In this document: piece by piece, positions 44,503-54,569 of the stretch
Numbering within the stretch: the first letter of the stretch is position 1
Layout: every line of letters starts with the position of its first letter
DNA from: Streptomyces sp. SJL17-4
GTDB taxonomy: Bacteria; Actinomycetota; Actinomycetes; Streptomycetales; Streptomycetaceae
Length of the DNA: 64,000 nt
Direction of reading: 5' to 3'
NCBI RefSeq assembly: GCF_036826855.1
Contig: NZ_CP104578.1
Span: 5,677,501-5,741,500, forward strand
Notes under the pieces: model-generated
The model's input: only the letters and a program-made list of their open reading frames with translations
Told to the model about the DNA's origin: nothing
Database searches by the model: none
Program-made: the position numbers and the translations under genes

Positions 44503-44538
44503 GAAGGGGCGCCCCGCCGACCGGCGGGGCGCCCCTTC
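44503..44538. terminator. Bidirectional terminator after clpX
   Basis: GAAGGGGCGCCCCGCCG (44503-44519) and its perfect complement (44522-44538) form a 17-bp stem with a 2-base loop, between the convergent clpX and membrane-protein genes. Confidence 0.85.
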
Positions 44539-44555
44539 TCCGTGTGCGCCGCGGA

Positions 44556-45515
44556 TCAGAGCTTGACGCGGACTTCCTTGCGGAGCTTGGCGGTGATGGC
44601 GGCGGCGTCCTCGGGGGAGCCGGCCTTGCCCGAGACCAGCGCGGACGCGTCGGTCGGGACCACGAAGCCCACCGTGCTGTGGTCGGCCCACACGCACATC
44701 GTCACGGTGAAGGCGGGCATGCTGGTGGTGGCGTCCGCCTTGCCCTTGGCCTGCTGGCACTTGAGGACCGCGCCGTCGAGCTCGGCCGGTGTGTACTCCT
44801 GGGGGCTGCCTTCCAGCTGCGGCGAGCCCGGCTTGCCCGCCTCCTTGTCGGACTCGGCCTTGGCGCTGGCGAACACGTCGTCGACGAGCTGCTCCGGGTC
44901 GTCGATCTCGCCGTAGAGACCGTTGAAGGAGAGGAACTTGCCCCCGAGGGGGTTGGTCTTGTCCTCCACCTTGTAGCCGGCACGGACCTGCTGGGCGTTC
45001 TTGACGCCCTTCTGCGAAGCCTCCTTGAGGGAGTCGTCGCCACTCGACTTGTTGCTGCCGTCCTTCTTGTACTCGGTGAGCACCGTCTCCGGGGTGATCA
45101 GCTTGTGCGGGCCGTCGTTCGCGACCGAAGCGCCGGCACCGCCACCGAAGACGAAGTACGCGCCCACGCCGATCGCCGCCACCACCGCGACCGCGCCGAT
45201 GATCCAGCCCGCCTTCGACTTCTTCGGGGCCGGGGGGTGGGGGACGTAGCCGCCGGGGCCCTGGGGGGCGCCGTACGGGGGCTGCTGGCCGTAAGGGTTG
45301 GGCTGCTGGCCCTGCTGCGGGTAGCCGTAGGGGGGCTGCTGCGGCGGGACGCCCTGCGGGGCCTGCTGGGGGTAGCCGTAACCGGGCTGCGGGGCCTGCT
45401 GCTGGCCGTACGGGCCCGGCTGCTGCGGCTGCTGCCCGTACGGTCCCGGCTGCTGGCCGTAGGGCCCGGGCTGCTGCGGCTGCTGACCGTACGGTCCCGG
45501 CTGGTTGTAGCTCAT
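44556..45515 (-). CDS. Single-span membrane protein with Pro/Gly/Gln/Tyr-rich cytoplasmic repeats
   Basis: This 319-residue protein has three parts. Residues 1-95 are a low-complexity domain of PGPYGQQP-type repeats. One membrane helix (AGWIIGAVAVVAAIGVGAYFVFG, ~103-125) follows a KKSK positive patch. An extracytoplasmic domain (~130-319) has no recognised fold, with a possible disulfide between the two cysteines in LKCQQAK and TMCVWADH. The topology is N-in/C-out. Similar proteins are widespread in Streptomyces near clpX/valS. Function is unknown; the disordered N-terminus could mediate clustering. Confidence 0.8.
   Translation of the reverse strand: MSYNQPGPYGQQPQQPGPYGQQPGPYGQQPQQPGPYGQQQAPQPGYGYPQQAPQGVPPQQPPYGYPQQGQQPNPYGQQPPYGAPQGPGGYVPHPPAPKKSKAGWIIGAVAVVAAIGVGAYFVFGGGAGASVANDGPHKLITPETVLTEYKKDGSNKSSGDDSLKEASQKGVKNAQQVRAGYKVEDKTNPLGGKFLSFNGLYGEIDDPEQLVDDVFASAKAESDKEAGKPGSPQLEGSPQEYTPAELDGAVLKCQQAKGKADATTSMPAFTVTMCVWADHSTVGFVVPTDASALVSGKAGSPEDAAAITAKLRKEVRVKL
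45370..45512 (-). repeat. Tandem codon repeats encoding PGPYGQQP units
   Basis: Imperfect 24-36-bp repeats (GGCTGCTGGCCGTA/CGGTCCCGGCTGCTG-like) encode the first ~45 residues of the membrane protein; copy number is probably variable between strains. Confidence 0.6.
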
Positions 45516-45641
45516 CGACAGGTTCCCCTCACAGGATGTTTATGCCTACCGAACATCCTGGCGGAACCGCCGGGGCGTCAGTGCGGCGGGGGCCACACCG
45601 TTACCGAACCAAAGCGTTTCAGGACAGCACGGGGACACCCC

Positions 45642-45647
45642 TAAACT
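45642..45647 (+). promoter_or_regulatory. valS: -10 element of probable leaderless valS promoter
   Basis: TAAACT ends 6 nt before GTG 45654 and no ribosome site is present. No T-box leader, as found in some tRNA synthetase genes, is visible in the gap. Confidence 0.5.
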
Positions 45648-45653
45648 GGCCCC

Positions 45654-48275
45654 GTGACCGAGAACACTCAGCAGCAGACAGCGCCCACCACCGAACTGCC
45701 GACCCAGTACGCGCCGGCCGAGGTAGAGGGGCCGCTGTACGAGCGCTGGGTAGACCGGGGTTACTTCGAGGCGGACGCGAAGAGCGAGAAGCCCGCGTAC
45801 ACGATCGTCATCCCGCCGCCGAACGTCACCGGGTCGCTCCACCTGGGCCACGCCTTCGAGCACACGCTGATCGACGCCCTCACCCGCCGCAAGCGCATGC
45901 AGGGCTTCGAGACGCTGTGGCAGCCCGGCATGGACCACGCCGGCATCGCCACCCAGAACGTCGTCGAGCGCGAGCTCGCCAAGGAGGGCAAGTCCCGCCA
46001 CGACCTGGGCCGCGAGGCCTTCGTCGAGCGCGTCTGGGAGTGGAAGGCCGAGTCCGGCGGTCAGATCGCCGGCCAGATGCGCCGCCTCGGCGAGGGCCTG
46101 GCCTGGAGCCGTGACCGCTTCACCATGGACGAGGGCCTGTCCCGCGCCGTCCAGACCGTCTTCAAGAAGATGTTCGACGACGGCCTGATCTACCGCGCCG
46201 AGCGCATCATCAACTGGTGCCCGCGCTGTCTGACGGCCATCTCCGACATCGAGGTCGACTACCAGGACGACGACGGCGAGCTCGTCTCCATGAAGTACGG
46301 GGAGGGCGAGGACACCATCGTCGTCGCCACCACCCGCGCCGAGACGATGCTCGGTGACACCGCCGTCGCCGTCCACCCCGATGACGAGCGCTACGCCCAC
46401 CTCATCGGCAAGCAGATCAAGCTGCCGCTGACCGACCGGACCATCCCGGTCGTCGCCGACACCCACGTCGACCCGGAGTTCGGCACGGGCGCCGTCAAGG
46501 TGACCCCGGCGCACGACCCGAACGACTTCGCGATCGGCCAGCGCCACGACCTCGAGTCCATCGAGGTCCTCGACGAGCGCGGCGTCATCACCGTCCACGG
46601 CCCCTTCCAGGGCCTGGACCGCTTCGAGGCCCGCTCCGCGATCGTCGCCGCCCTGCGGGCCGACGGCCGGATCGTCGCGGAGAAGCGTCCGTACTCCCAC
46701 TCCGTCGGCCACTGCTCGCGCTGCAAGACGACGCTGGAGCCGCGTCTGTCCCTGCAGTGGTGGGTCAAGGTCGAGACGCTGGCCAAGGCCGCCGGCGACG
46801 CGGTCCGCGACGGTCAGGTGAACATCCACCCGGCCGACATGTCGCAGCGCTACTTCGACTGGGTCGACAACCTCAACGACTGGTGCATCTCGCGCCAGCT
46901 GTGGTGGGGCCACCGCATCCCGGTCTGGCACGGTCCCGACGGCGAGCTGGTCTGCGTCGGCCCCGACGAGGAGCCGCCGACGGGCGAGGGCTGGACGCAG
47001 GACACCGACGTCCTCGACACCTGGTTCTCGTCCGGCCTGTGGCCGTTCTCGACGATGGGCTGGCCCGAGAAGACGCCGGACCTGGAGAAGTTCTACCCGA
47101 ACTCCGTCCTGGTCACCGGCTACGACCTGATGTTCTTCTGGGTCGCCCGGATGATGATGTTCGGTCTGTACGCGATGGACGGTCAGCCGCCGTTCCGCAC
47201 GATCGCGTTCCACGGCATGGTCCGCGACGAGTTCGGCAAGAAGATGTCGAAGTCGTTCGGGAACACGGTCAACCCGCTGGACTGGATGGACAAGTACGGC
47301 TCCGACGCCCTGCGCTTCACCCTGGCCAAGGGCGCCAACCCGGGCGTCGACGTCCCGATCGGCGAGGACTGGGTCCAGGCGTCCCGGAACTTCGCCAACA
47401 AGATCTGGAACGCGACCCGCTTCGCCATGATGAACGGCGCCACCGTCGAGGGCCCGCTGCCGGACGTCGCCGACATGTCGGCGACCGACCGCTGGATCCT
47501 CTCGCGGCTGAACAAGGTCGTCTCCGAGGCGGACGCCTTCTACGACGACTACCAGTTCGCGAAGCTCGCCGACGCCCTCTACCACTTCGCGTGGGACGAG
47601 GTCTTCGACTGGTACGTCGAGCTGTCCAAGACGACCTTCTTCGACGGCGGCGAGCAGGCCAAGGTCTCGGCCCGGGTCCTCGGTGAGGTCCTCGACGTCA
47701 CGCTGCGCCTGCTGCACCCGATCGTGCCCTTCGTCACCGACACCCTGTGGACCACCCTCACCGGCGGTGAGTCCCTCGTCGTCGCGGACTGGCCGAAGGA
47801 CAGCGGCTTCCGCGACGAGGCCGCGGAGAAGGAGATCGAGCTGGTCCAGCAGGTCGTCACCGAGGTCCGCCGGTTCCGTTCCGACCAGGGCCTCCAGCCC
47901 GGTCAGAAGGTCCCGGCCCGCCTGGACGTGACCGGCACCGCGCTGGCCCCGCACGAGGCGGCCATCCGTCAGCTGCTGCGCCTCCAGCCGGAGGGCGAGG
48001 GCTTCTCCGCCACCGCCTCCCTGCCGGTCGCCGGTGCCACCGTCGCGCTCGACCTCTCGGGCACGATCGACGTGGCCGCCGAGCGCAAGCGCCTCGCGAA
48101 GGACCTCGCGGCCGCCGAGAAGGAGAAGGCCCAGGCGAACGGGAAGCTCGGCAACGAGGCCTTCCTCGCCAAGGCCCCGGACAACGTGGTCGACAAGATC
48201 CGTACCCGCCTCGCCAAGGCGGACGAGGACATCGCCCGTATCCAGACGCAGCTGGCGAACCTGCCGGAGGCGTAG
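45654..48275 (+). CDS. valS: Valyl-tRNA synthetase
   Basis: This class I synthetase charges tRNA-Val and edits mischarged threonine. The 873-residue protein starts at GTG 45654. The HIGH signature is in [15 protein letters not shown] (~45-60), the CP1 editing domain spans ~200-370 and KMSKS is in [17 protein letters not shown] (~520-540). An anticodon-binding domain is followed by a C-terminal coiled-coil (~805-873; [24 protein letters not shown]). A 17-bp terminator follows directly. Confidence 0.97.
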   Translation: MTENTQQQTAPTTELPTQYAPAEVEGPLYERWVDRGYFEADAKSEKPAYTIVIPPPNVTGSLHLGHAFEHTLIDALTRRKRMQGFETLWQPGMDHAGIATQNVVERELAKEGKSRHDLGREAFVERVWEWKAESGGQIAGQMRRLGEGLAWSRDRFTMDEGLSRAVQTVFKKMFDDGLIYRAERIINWCPRCLTAISDIEVDYQDDDGELVSMKYGEGEDTIVVATTRAETMLGDTAVAVHPDDERYAHLIGKQIKLPLTDRTIPVVADTHVDPEFGTGAVKVTPAHDPNDFAIGQRHDLESIEVLDERGVITVHGPFQGLDRFEARSAIVAALRADGRIVAEKRPYSHSVGHCSRCKTTLEPRLSLQWWVKVETLAKAAGDAVRDGQVNIHPADMSQRYFDWVDNLNDWCISRQLWWGHRIPVWHGPDGELVCVGPDEEPPTGEGWTQDTDVLDTWFSSGLWPFSTMGWPEKTPDLEKFYPNSVLVTGYDLMFFWVARMMMFGLYAMDGQPPFRTIAFHGMVRDEFGKKMSKSFGNTVNPLDWMDKYGSDALRFTLAKGANPGVDVPIGEDWVQASRNFANKIWNATRFAMMNGATVEGPLPDVADMSATDRWILSRLNKVVSEADAFYDDYQFAKLADALYHFAWDEVFDWYVELSKTTFFDGGEQAKVSARVLGEVLDVTLRLLHPIVPFVTDTLWTTLTGGESLVVADWPKDSGFRDEAAEKEIELVQQVVTEVRRFRSDQGLQPGQKVPARLDVTGTALAPHEAAIRQLLRLQPEGEGFSATASLPVAGATVALDLSGTIDVAAERKRLAKDLAAAEKEKAQANGKLGNEAFLAKAPDNVVDKIRTRLAKADEDIARIQTQLANLPEA

Positions 48276-48284
48276 CCCGTCAGG

Positions 48285-48321
48285 AAGGGGCCCGGAACCG
48301 ACGCTCGGTTCCGGGCCCCTT
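48285..48321 (+). terminator. Terminator of valS
   Basis: AAGGGGCCCGGAACCGA (48285-48301) pairs with TCGGTTCCGGGCCCCTT (48305-48321) across a 3-base loop, followed by TTTCG. Confidence 0.85.
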
Positions 48322-48350
48322 TCGCGTCCTCGGTCAGCCAAACTCGAATA

Positions 48351-49688
48351 CGGACGAAGTGCCCGATGTCACATCAGACGGGACTTCAGGTCCACGTCGT
48401 CGGGACGAAAGACCTTGGATGATGGAGGGCATGCTCCGCCTCCCCACCGTCCCCGCGCTGCGCCGTTGCGTGGACCGGTGGGCGGTCTCGCCCCGCGCCC
48501 TCGACGTCGTCGCCGCGCTCAGCGCCTTCGGCCTCATGTGCCTGGACGTGCCGGGGCTCGCCCGCGCCGACAACTCCCTGACCGGCGTCACCGCCACCCT
48601 GGTCCTCGCGGCCGGCGCCGCCACCCTGGTGCTCCGGCGCAGGCTGCCCTGGGTGCCGTACCTGGTGGCGCTCGGGCTGATGGGCTGGCTGCACGAGCTG
48701 ACCATGATCCAGTTCGCGCTGTACTCGATCGGCCGCTACCGGGGCCGGCGTGCCGCCGTCGTCGCCACCCTGCTGTACGTCGGCGTGGCCGGCAGCCTCT
48801 TCCATACGCCCGGCTGGCCCGCCCGGCACGGCGACACCCTGAGCGACTTCCTGAGCATCGTCGTCCCCATCGGGGTCCTCGCGGCCGGCGTCGGCATCGC
48901 CGCGTACCGGCAGGACCTCGTCCGCGCCCTGGAGGTCCAGCGGCGCGAGGCCGTCGCCCGGCAGGCCGTCCAGGAGGAGCGGATCTCCGTCGGCCGGGAC
49001 GTCCACGACCTGGTCGGCCGCGAGCTGACCGTCCTCGCGGTGCGCGCCGAGGTCCTCGCCGTACGGGCCAGGGGCGAGGCCCACCAGAAGGACTTCGAGG
49101 AGCTCGCGGACACCGCCCGGCGCGCCCACCTCATGCTCAACGAGACGATCGTCCGCCGCGCCGACCGCGGCGCGGCCACCCCCGGCCTCGAAGGGCTCGC
49201 CGCGCTCGCCGGGGAGAGCGAGCGGATGGGCAGCCCCGTCGAGCTGACGGTCGCCGAGGAGGCGAAGGCCCTCTCGCCGCTGCGGCAGGCGGCCGTCCAC
49301 CGGGTCGTGCGGGAGTGTCTGACGAACGCCGCGAAGCATGCCCCCGGGCTGCCCGTGACGGTCGCGATCACGGTGGTGGGCCCCGATCTGCGCATCGAGG
49401 TCCGCAACCCGCTGCCGAAGAGCCCGCCGGACCCGGCGCCCGTCTCCACCGGCACCGGGCTCTTCTCGATGGAGGAGCGGGTCACCAGCATGGGCGGCAC
49501 GCTGAAGGCGCGCCGGGAGGGCGACGGCTACGAGGTCACGGCGCTGCTGCCGACGGGCCTGGCGCGCCAGACCCCGGCCTGAGACTCGTTCAGCGCACCG
49601 TCTCCGCCTTCCCCAGCACCCGCTGCAGCCAGCAGCGCCCCGCCGCCGGTCAGCACGATGCCGCCTTGCGGACGAAGTGCCGGATGTC
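48351..49688. repeat. 20-bp direct repeats flanking the sensor kinase gene
   Basis: CGGACGAAGTGCCCGATGTC at 48351-48370 recurs at 49669-49688 with one mismatch, in direct orientation, just before the kinase start and just after its stop. The copies could be duplicated regulatory sites or boundaries of a past insertion. Confidence 0.6.
48419..49582 (+). CDS. Orphan membrane sensor histidine kinase
   Basis: This protein is 387 residues from ATG 48419; starts at GTG 48359, ATG 48422 and ATG 48431 are also in frame and none has a clear ribosome site. Five or so membrane helices (about 25-165) precede a HisKA_3-type domain: the phosphoacceptor His is in RISVGRDVHDLVGRELTVL. The HATPase_c motifs ECLTNAAKHAPG (N box) and GTGLFSMEERVTSMGGTL (G box) follow. 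The H-box differs from the usual ARELHD(V/S)VGH form. NarL/LuxR-type partners normally follow immediately, but here folC follows after 210 bp, so the kinase is an orphan. Direct repeats flank it. Confidence 0.85.
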   Translation: MMEGMLRLPTVPALRRCVDRWAVSPRALDVVAALSAFGLMCLDVPGLARADNSLTGVTATLVLAAGAATLVLRRRLPWVPYLVALGLMGWLHELTMIQFALYSIGRYRGRRAAVVATLLYVGVAGSLFHTPGWPARHGDTLSDFLSIVVPIGVLAAGVGIAAYRQDLVRALEVQRREAVARQAVQEERISVGRDVHDLVGRELTVLAVRAEVLAVRARGEAHQKDFEELADTARRAHLMLNETIVRRADRGAATPGLEGLAALAGESERMGSPVELTVAEEAKALSPLRQAAVHRVVRECLTNAAKHAPGLPVTVAITVVGPDLRIEVRNPLPKSPPDPAPVSTGTGLFSMEERVTSMGGTLKARREGDGYEVTALLPTGLARQTPA

Positions 49689-49779
49689 CATGATCGCCAA
49701 GTTTGCCCGGCGGCTGCGGCGGACGGGGGACCGGACGTCCCGAAAGGGGTGGGTCCATGGTCCTGTCGGTGCCCCTCCG

Positions 49780-49785
49780 TAGACT
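49780..49785 (+). promoter_or_regulatory. folC: -10 element of probable leaderless folC promoter
   Basis: TAGACT ends 7 nt before GTG 49793 without a ribosome site. The rest of the 49583-49792 gap contains no gene I can support. Confidence 0.5.
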
Positions 49786-49792
49786 GGGCCCC

Positions 49793-51292
49793 GTGAGTGA
49801 GCCGAGCGACCCGAGTGACCAGTTCGACGACATCGTCGACGCCGAAACCACGCGTGATCCCGACCTGGCGGTGATCGAGGCCGGCAGCCGCACCCTGCGC
49901 ACCCAGGGCGGCCGGCCCCAGGGCGACCCCGTGCCGAGCCGCCCGGAGGACCCGGAGCTCGACAAGGCGCTGCGCGAGGTCGAGACCGAGCTGTCCACCC
50001 GCTGGGGCGAGACCAAGCTGGAGCCCTCGGTCACCCGGATCGCGGCCCTGATGGACGTCCTGGGCGAGCCGCAGCGCGCGTACCCCTCGATCCACATCAC
50101 CGGCACCAACGGCAAGACGTCGACGGCCCGCATGATCGAGGCCCTGCTCGGCGCCTTCGAGCTGCGCACCGGGCGGTACACGTCGCCGCACGTGCAGACC
50201 ATCACCGAGCGCATCAGCCTGGACGGCGCCCCGATCTCCGCCGAGCGGTTCATCGAGACGTACCAGGACATCAAGCCGTACGTGGAGCTGGTCGACGCCC
50301 GCGAGGAGTACCGGCTCTCCTTCTTCGAGGTCCTCACCGGGATGGCGTACGCGGCCTTCGCCGACGCCCCGGTCGACGTGGCCGTCGTCGAGGTCGGCAT
50401 GGGCGGCGCCTGGGACGCGACGAACGTCATCGACGGCTCCGTCGCCGTCGTCACCCCGATCGACCTGGACCACACGGACCGGCTCGGCGGCACGACCGCC
50501 GAGATCGCCGGCGAGAAGTCCGGGATCATCAAGCAGGGCGCGACCGTGATCCTGGCCCAGCAGCCGGTGGACGCGGCGCAGGTCCTGCTGAAGAAGGCCG
50601 TCGAGGCGGACGCCACCGTGGCCCGTGAGGGCATGGAGTTCGGCATCGTCGCCCGCGAGGTCGCGGTCGGCGGCCAGCTCCTCACCCTGCGCGGTCTGGG
50701 CGGCGAGTACGACAACATCTTCCTGCCGCTGCACGGCGCCTACCAGGCGCGCAACGCGGCGGTGGCGCTGGCGGCCGTCGAGGCCTTCTTCGGGATCGGC
50801 GCGGAGCACGCGCGGACCCTGGACCTCGACACGGTCCGGCAGGCCTTCGCCCAGGTGGCCTCGCCCGGCCGCCTGGAGATCGTCCGCTCGTCCCCGACGG
50901 TGATCCTGGACGCCGCGCACAACCCGCACGGCGCGCGGGCGACGGCGGAGGGCGTCAGTGAGGCCTTCGGCTTCTCCCGGCTCGTCGGCGTGGTCTCCAC
51001 GAGCGGCGACAAGGACGCCAAGGGCCTCCTGGAGGCCTTCGAGCCGATCTTCGCGGAGGTCGTCATCACGGCGAACTCCAACCCCCGCGCCACGGACGTG
51101 GACGAGCTCGCCGCCCTCGCGGTCGAGGTCTTCGGCGAGGACCGGGTCGTCGTGGAGCCGCGGCTGCCCGACGCCCTGGAGGCGGCCATCACCCTCGCGG
51201 AGGAAGAGGCCGAGTACGGCGGCGCGGGTGTCCTCGTGACCGGTTCGATCTTCACGGTCGGCGACGCCCGGCTGCTGCTGCGAAGGGGCTGA
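49793..51292 (+). CDS. folC: Bifunctional folylpolyglutamate/dihydrofolate synthase
   Basis: FolC adds glutamates to folates and may also join dihydropteroate to glutamate. It is 499 residues from GTG 49793. An acidic, unconserved ~75-residue lead precedes the Mur-ligase fold. The P-loop is HITGTNGKTSTARM (~103-116), with the central-domain motifs GMGGAWDATN and GEKSGIIKQG (~240-250), and the C-terminal LDAAHNPHGARAT (~370). It begins an apparent operon with the DUF4233 gene 5 nt downstream and perhaps ndk. Confidence 0.95.
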   Translation: MSEPSDPSDQFDDIVDAETTRDPDLAVIEAGSRTLRTQGGRPQGDPVPSRPEDPELDKALREVETELSTRWGETKLEPSVTRIAALMDVLGEPQRAYPSIHITGTNGKTSTARMIEALLGAFELRTGRYTSPHVQTITERISLDGAPISAERFIETYQDIKPYVELVDAREEYRLSFFEVLTGMAYAAFADAPVDVAVVEVGMGGAWDATNVIDGSVAVVTPIDLDHTDRLGGTTAEIAGEKSGIIKQGATVILAQQPVDAAQVLLKKAVEADATVAREGMEFGIVAREVAVGGQLLTLRGLGGEYDNIFLPLHGAYQARNAAVALAAVEAFFGIGAEHARTLDLDTVRQAFAQVASPGRLEIVRSSPTVILDAAHNPHGARATAEGVSEAFGFSRLVGVVSTSGDKDAKGLLEAFEPIFAEVVITANSNPRATDVDELAALAVEVFGEDRVVVEPRLPDALEAAITLAEEEAEYGGAGVLVTGSIFTVGDARLLLRRG

Positions 51293-51297
51293 ACCTG

Positions 51298-51663
51298 ATG
51301 CGTACGCTCTGTTCCTCGACGCTCATCGGCGAGTTCTTCGTGATCGGCTTCGCCGGTCTCGTCGCGATGAAGGACGACAGTCTCGCGATGTCCACCGTCT
51401 GGTGGGTGTGCGGTGTCGCGATGGTCATCTCGGTGCTGCTCTGTGGGATGGTCACCCGCCCCGGCGGCGTTCAGCTCGGCTGGGCCCTGCAGATCGGCCT
51501 GATCCTCAGCGGCTTCGTCGTGCCGACGATGTTCTTCCTCGGGGCGGTTTTCGCCGGTCTGTGGTGGGCCTCCGTTCACTATGGGCGACGGATCGACGAC
51601 ATCAAGGCACGATGGGCCGAGGCCCAGGCCGCGGGGGCCTCGGCAGGGCCTGACGCTGCGTAA
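51298..51663 (+). CDS. DUF4233 membrane protein
   Basis: This 121-residue protein starts at ATG 51298 (GGGG 10 nt upstream, inside the end of folC). It has four hydrophobic segments (about 8-25, 33-52, 60-78 and 82-95) and a basic/acidic C-terminal tail DIKARWAEAQ. The opening RTLCSSTLIGEFFVIGFAGLVAMK and PGGVQLGWALQI mark the DUF4233 family, which almost always follows folC in actinobacteria. Function is unknown. Spacing to folC implies translational coupling. Confidence 0.9.
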   Translation: MRTLCSSTLIGEFFVIGFAGLVAMKDDSLAMSTVWWVCGVAMVISVLLCGMVTRPGGVQLGWALQIGLILSGFVVPTMFFLGAVFAGLWWASVHYGRRIDDIKARWAEAQAAGASAGPDAA

Positions 51664-51729
51664 TCGAGGGGCGTGCGGGGCCTGTAGCCTCGGAGGTCCC
51701 GCACACCGCTTTTCCGAAGGAGTTCCCCC

Positions 51730-52143
51730 GTGAGCCAGCGCACGCTCGTCCTGCTCAAGCCCGACGCCGTCCGCCGTGGCCTGGTCGGCGAGATCATCGG
51801 CCGTATCGAGCGCAAGGCCGGCTGGACCCTGGCGGCCCTGGAGCTGCGCGAGCTGGACCAGGAGACCCTGGAGCAGCACTACGGCGAGCACAAGGGCAAG
51901 CCCTTCTACGAGCCGCTGATGGGCTTCATGTCCTCCGGCCCCGTCGTCGCGCTCGTCGTCGAGGGCGAGCGGGTCATCGAGGGCGTACGCCAGCTGGCCG
52001 GTCCGACCGACCCGATCGCCGCCGCGCCCGGTTCGATCCGCGGCGACTTCGGCACCATCGTCCGGGAGAACCTGATCCACGCCTCCGACTCGGAGGAGTC
52101 GGCCCTGCGCGAGCTGAAGATCTTCTTCCCCGGCCTCGTCTGA
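51730..52143 (+). CDS. ndk: Nucleoside diphosphate kinase
   Basis: Ndk transfers the γ-phosphate of ATP to other nucleoside diphosphates through a phosphohistidine. GTG 51730 has GAAGGAG 7-13 nt upstream. The 137-residue protein opens SQRTLVLLKPDAVRRGLVGEI; KPFYEPLMGFMSSGPVV and GSIRGDFG are canonical, and the active-site His is in RENLIHASDSEESA (~117). It ends at the hairpin 52192-52219. Confidence 0.97.
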   Translation: MSQRTLVLLKPDAVRRGLVGEIIGRIERKAGWTLAALELRELDQETLEQHYGEHKGKPFYEPLMGFMSSGPVVALVVEGERVIEGVRQLAGPTDPIAAAPGSIRGDFGTIVRENLIHASDSEESALRELKIFFPGLV

Positions 52144-52191
52144 CCGGACCGGACATCGCTGACTCGGCGTCAGCCGAACGCAGCAGCCTGT

Positions 52192-52219
52192 GGGGCGACC
52201 GAAGGAATTCGGTCGCCCC
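52192..52219 (+). terminator. Terminator of ndk
   Basis: GGGGCGACCGAA (52192-52203) and TTCGGTCGCCCC (52208-52219) form a 12-bp stem with a GGAA tetraloop. Confidence 0.85.
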
Positions 52220-52445
52220 CAGGCATATGAACGCCGATCCCGGGAACGGATCGCCGCGTCCTACCGTCACCTGTTTACAGAGGTGGACCACCGCGCGGTA
52301 TCCGGGCGGGCGGCACTACGATGGAAAACTCCACGCCGCACCACCTTCAGCCACCCACTTCAGCCACCGTTTCGCCTACCTGAGAAGCCGTCAACGCTCG
52401 CTGGGGAAGGCCTGAAGCATCCTCATGGGAAACAAGGGGAACTCA
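52220..52445 (+). promoter_or_regulatory. mreB upstream region
   Basis: This 226-bp stretch contains no credible gene. TACGAT at 52317-52322 is the best -10; no convincing -35 lies at the usual distance. Streptomyces mreB is known to have more than one promoter, so several start sites may lie here. Confidence 0.4.
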
Positions 52446-53465
<1,020 letters not shown>

Positions 53466-53555
53466 AACCGCGGTACTGCCGCTGGAACCGCGGTGGTAAA
53501 GCCGCAGTAGTACAGCCGAACAACCGAACCACGAGGAAAGGCACGGCCGCCGCAC

Positions 53556-54569
53556 GTGAGGGACACACGAGAGAGCCGGCTGCTCCTGGTGCTGCTGATC
53601 GCCATCGCGTTCGCACTGATCACGGTGGACATCCGCGGCGGCCAGGAGTCACCCGTCGACGGTGCCCGGCAGGCCGCAGCGGCGGTCTTCGGGCCGGTCG
53701 AGAACGGTGTGGCGGCCGCCGTCGATCCCATCGGCAACGCCATAGGCGCGGTCCGGGACTCCGGCGAGCGGCACACCCGGATCGCCGCTCTGGAGAAGGA
53801 GAACGCCGAGCTCAAGGCGGAGCTCGGCAGCGACGACCGCAACCGCAACCGGCTGCGGGAGCTCGACTCCATCCTGAAGACCGCCGGCGCCGGGCAGTAC
53901 GGCATCAAGGGCGCGCAGGTCATCGCCATAGGAGCGGCCCAGGGCTTCTCCTGGACGGTCACCATCGACATCGGCGCGCGCGACGGCGTCCAGCGGGACA
54001 TGACCGTCCTCAACGGCGCCGGACTCGTCGGCCGCGTGACCACCGTCGGTCCGTCGACCTCCACGGTCCTCCTGGCCAACGACCCCGACTTCACCGTCGG
54101 CACCCGCATGGAGAAGTCGAACGAACTCGGCTTCGCCACCGGCCAGGGCGACCAGCCGCTGCTCGTGCAGCTCCTCAACGGCAAGGCCAAGGTGAAGGCC
54201 GGCGACCGGCTCGTCACCTTCGGCTCCGCCGGCGACAGGCCCTTCGTGCCCGGCGTCCCGGTCGGCGAGGTCGTCCGCATCGACCCCGCGGGCGGCGGCC
54301 TGACCCGCAACATCTACGTCCGCCCGTACGTCGGCTTCAGCAAGCTCGACATCGTCGGCGTCGTCGTCCAGGCCCCCCGTGCCGACCCGCGCGACATGGT
54401 CCTGCCGCAGAAGCCCAAGCCCGCGCCGACCGTCACGGTCACGGTGACGCCACCGCCACCGGACGGACAGCAGGCCGCCGACGGACAGCAGCAGAACCAA
54501 CAGGGTCAGAACCAACAGGGGCAGAACCAGCAGGGTCAGGGCCAGGACCAGGGGGACGCGACACCGTGA
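53556..54569 (+). CDS. mreC: Rod-shape determining protein MreC
   Basis: This bitopic cell-wall scaffold links MreB and PBP2. It is 337 residues from GTG 53556 (the ribosome site is weak). One membrane helix (LLLVLLIAIAFALITVDI, ~9-27) precedes a coiled coil (RIAALEKENAELKAELG, ~70-105) and two β-barrel domains (~110-285: …SWTVTIDIGARDGVQRDMTVLN… and …LVTFGSAGDRPFVPGVPVGEV…). The C-terminal ~60 residues are a VTVTVT-Pro then Gln/Gly-rich tail with QNQQG repeats, an unusual extracellular extension. The stop overlaps mreD by 4 bp (GTGA). Confidence 0.95.
   Translation: MRDTRESRLLLVLLIAIAFALITVDIRGGQESPVDGARQAAAAVFGPVENGVAAAVDPIGNAIGAVRDSGERHTRIAALEKENAELKAELGSDDRNRNRLRELDSILKTAGAGQYGIKGAQVIAIGAAQGFSWTVTIDIGARDGVQRDMTVLNGAGLVGRVTTVGPSTSTVLLANDPDFTVGTRMEKSNELGFATGQGDQPLLVQLLNGKAKVKAGDRLVTFGSAGDRPFVPGVPVGEVVRIDPAGGGLTRNIYVRPYVGFSKLDIVGVVVQAPRADPRDMVLPQKPKPAPTVTVTVTPPPPDGQQAADGQQQNQQGQNQQGQNQQGQGQDQGDATP
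54492..54536 (+). repeat. Three tandem 15-bp repeats in mreC
   Basis: CAGAACCAACAGGGT is repeated three times (54492-54536) with one or two changes, encoding QNQQG units in the MreC tail. Confidence 0.75.

Noticed and set aside
45516..45653. Search for a T-box or other riboswitch before valS
   Set aside because: The 138-bp gap is too short, and the -10 sits 6 nt from the start codon, leaving no leader RNA.
45546..48341. A 900-codon minus-strand frame opposite valS
   Set aside because: It is the exact shadow of valS, whose HIGH and KMSKS motifs are intact on the plus strand.
49640..49680. Minus-strand text [12 protein letters not shown] resembling the MreB adenosine motif between the kinase and folC
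   Set aside because: Only about 12 residues match, in GC-rich Gly/Ala/Leu sequence, with no other MreB motif on either side; coincidence is more likely than a pseudogene.
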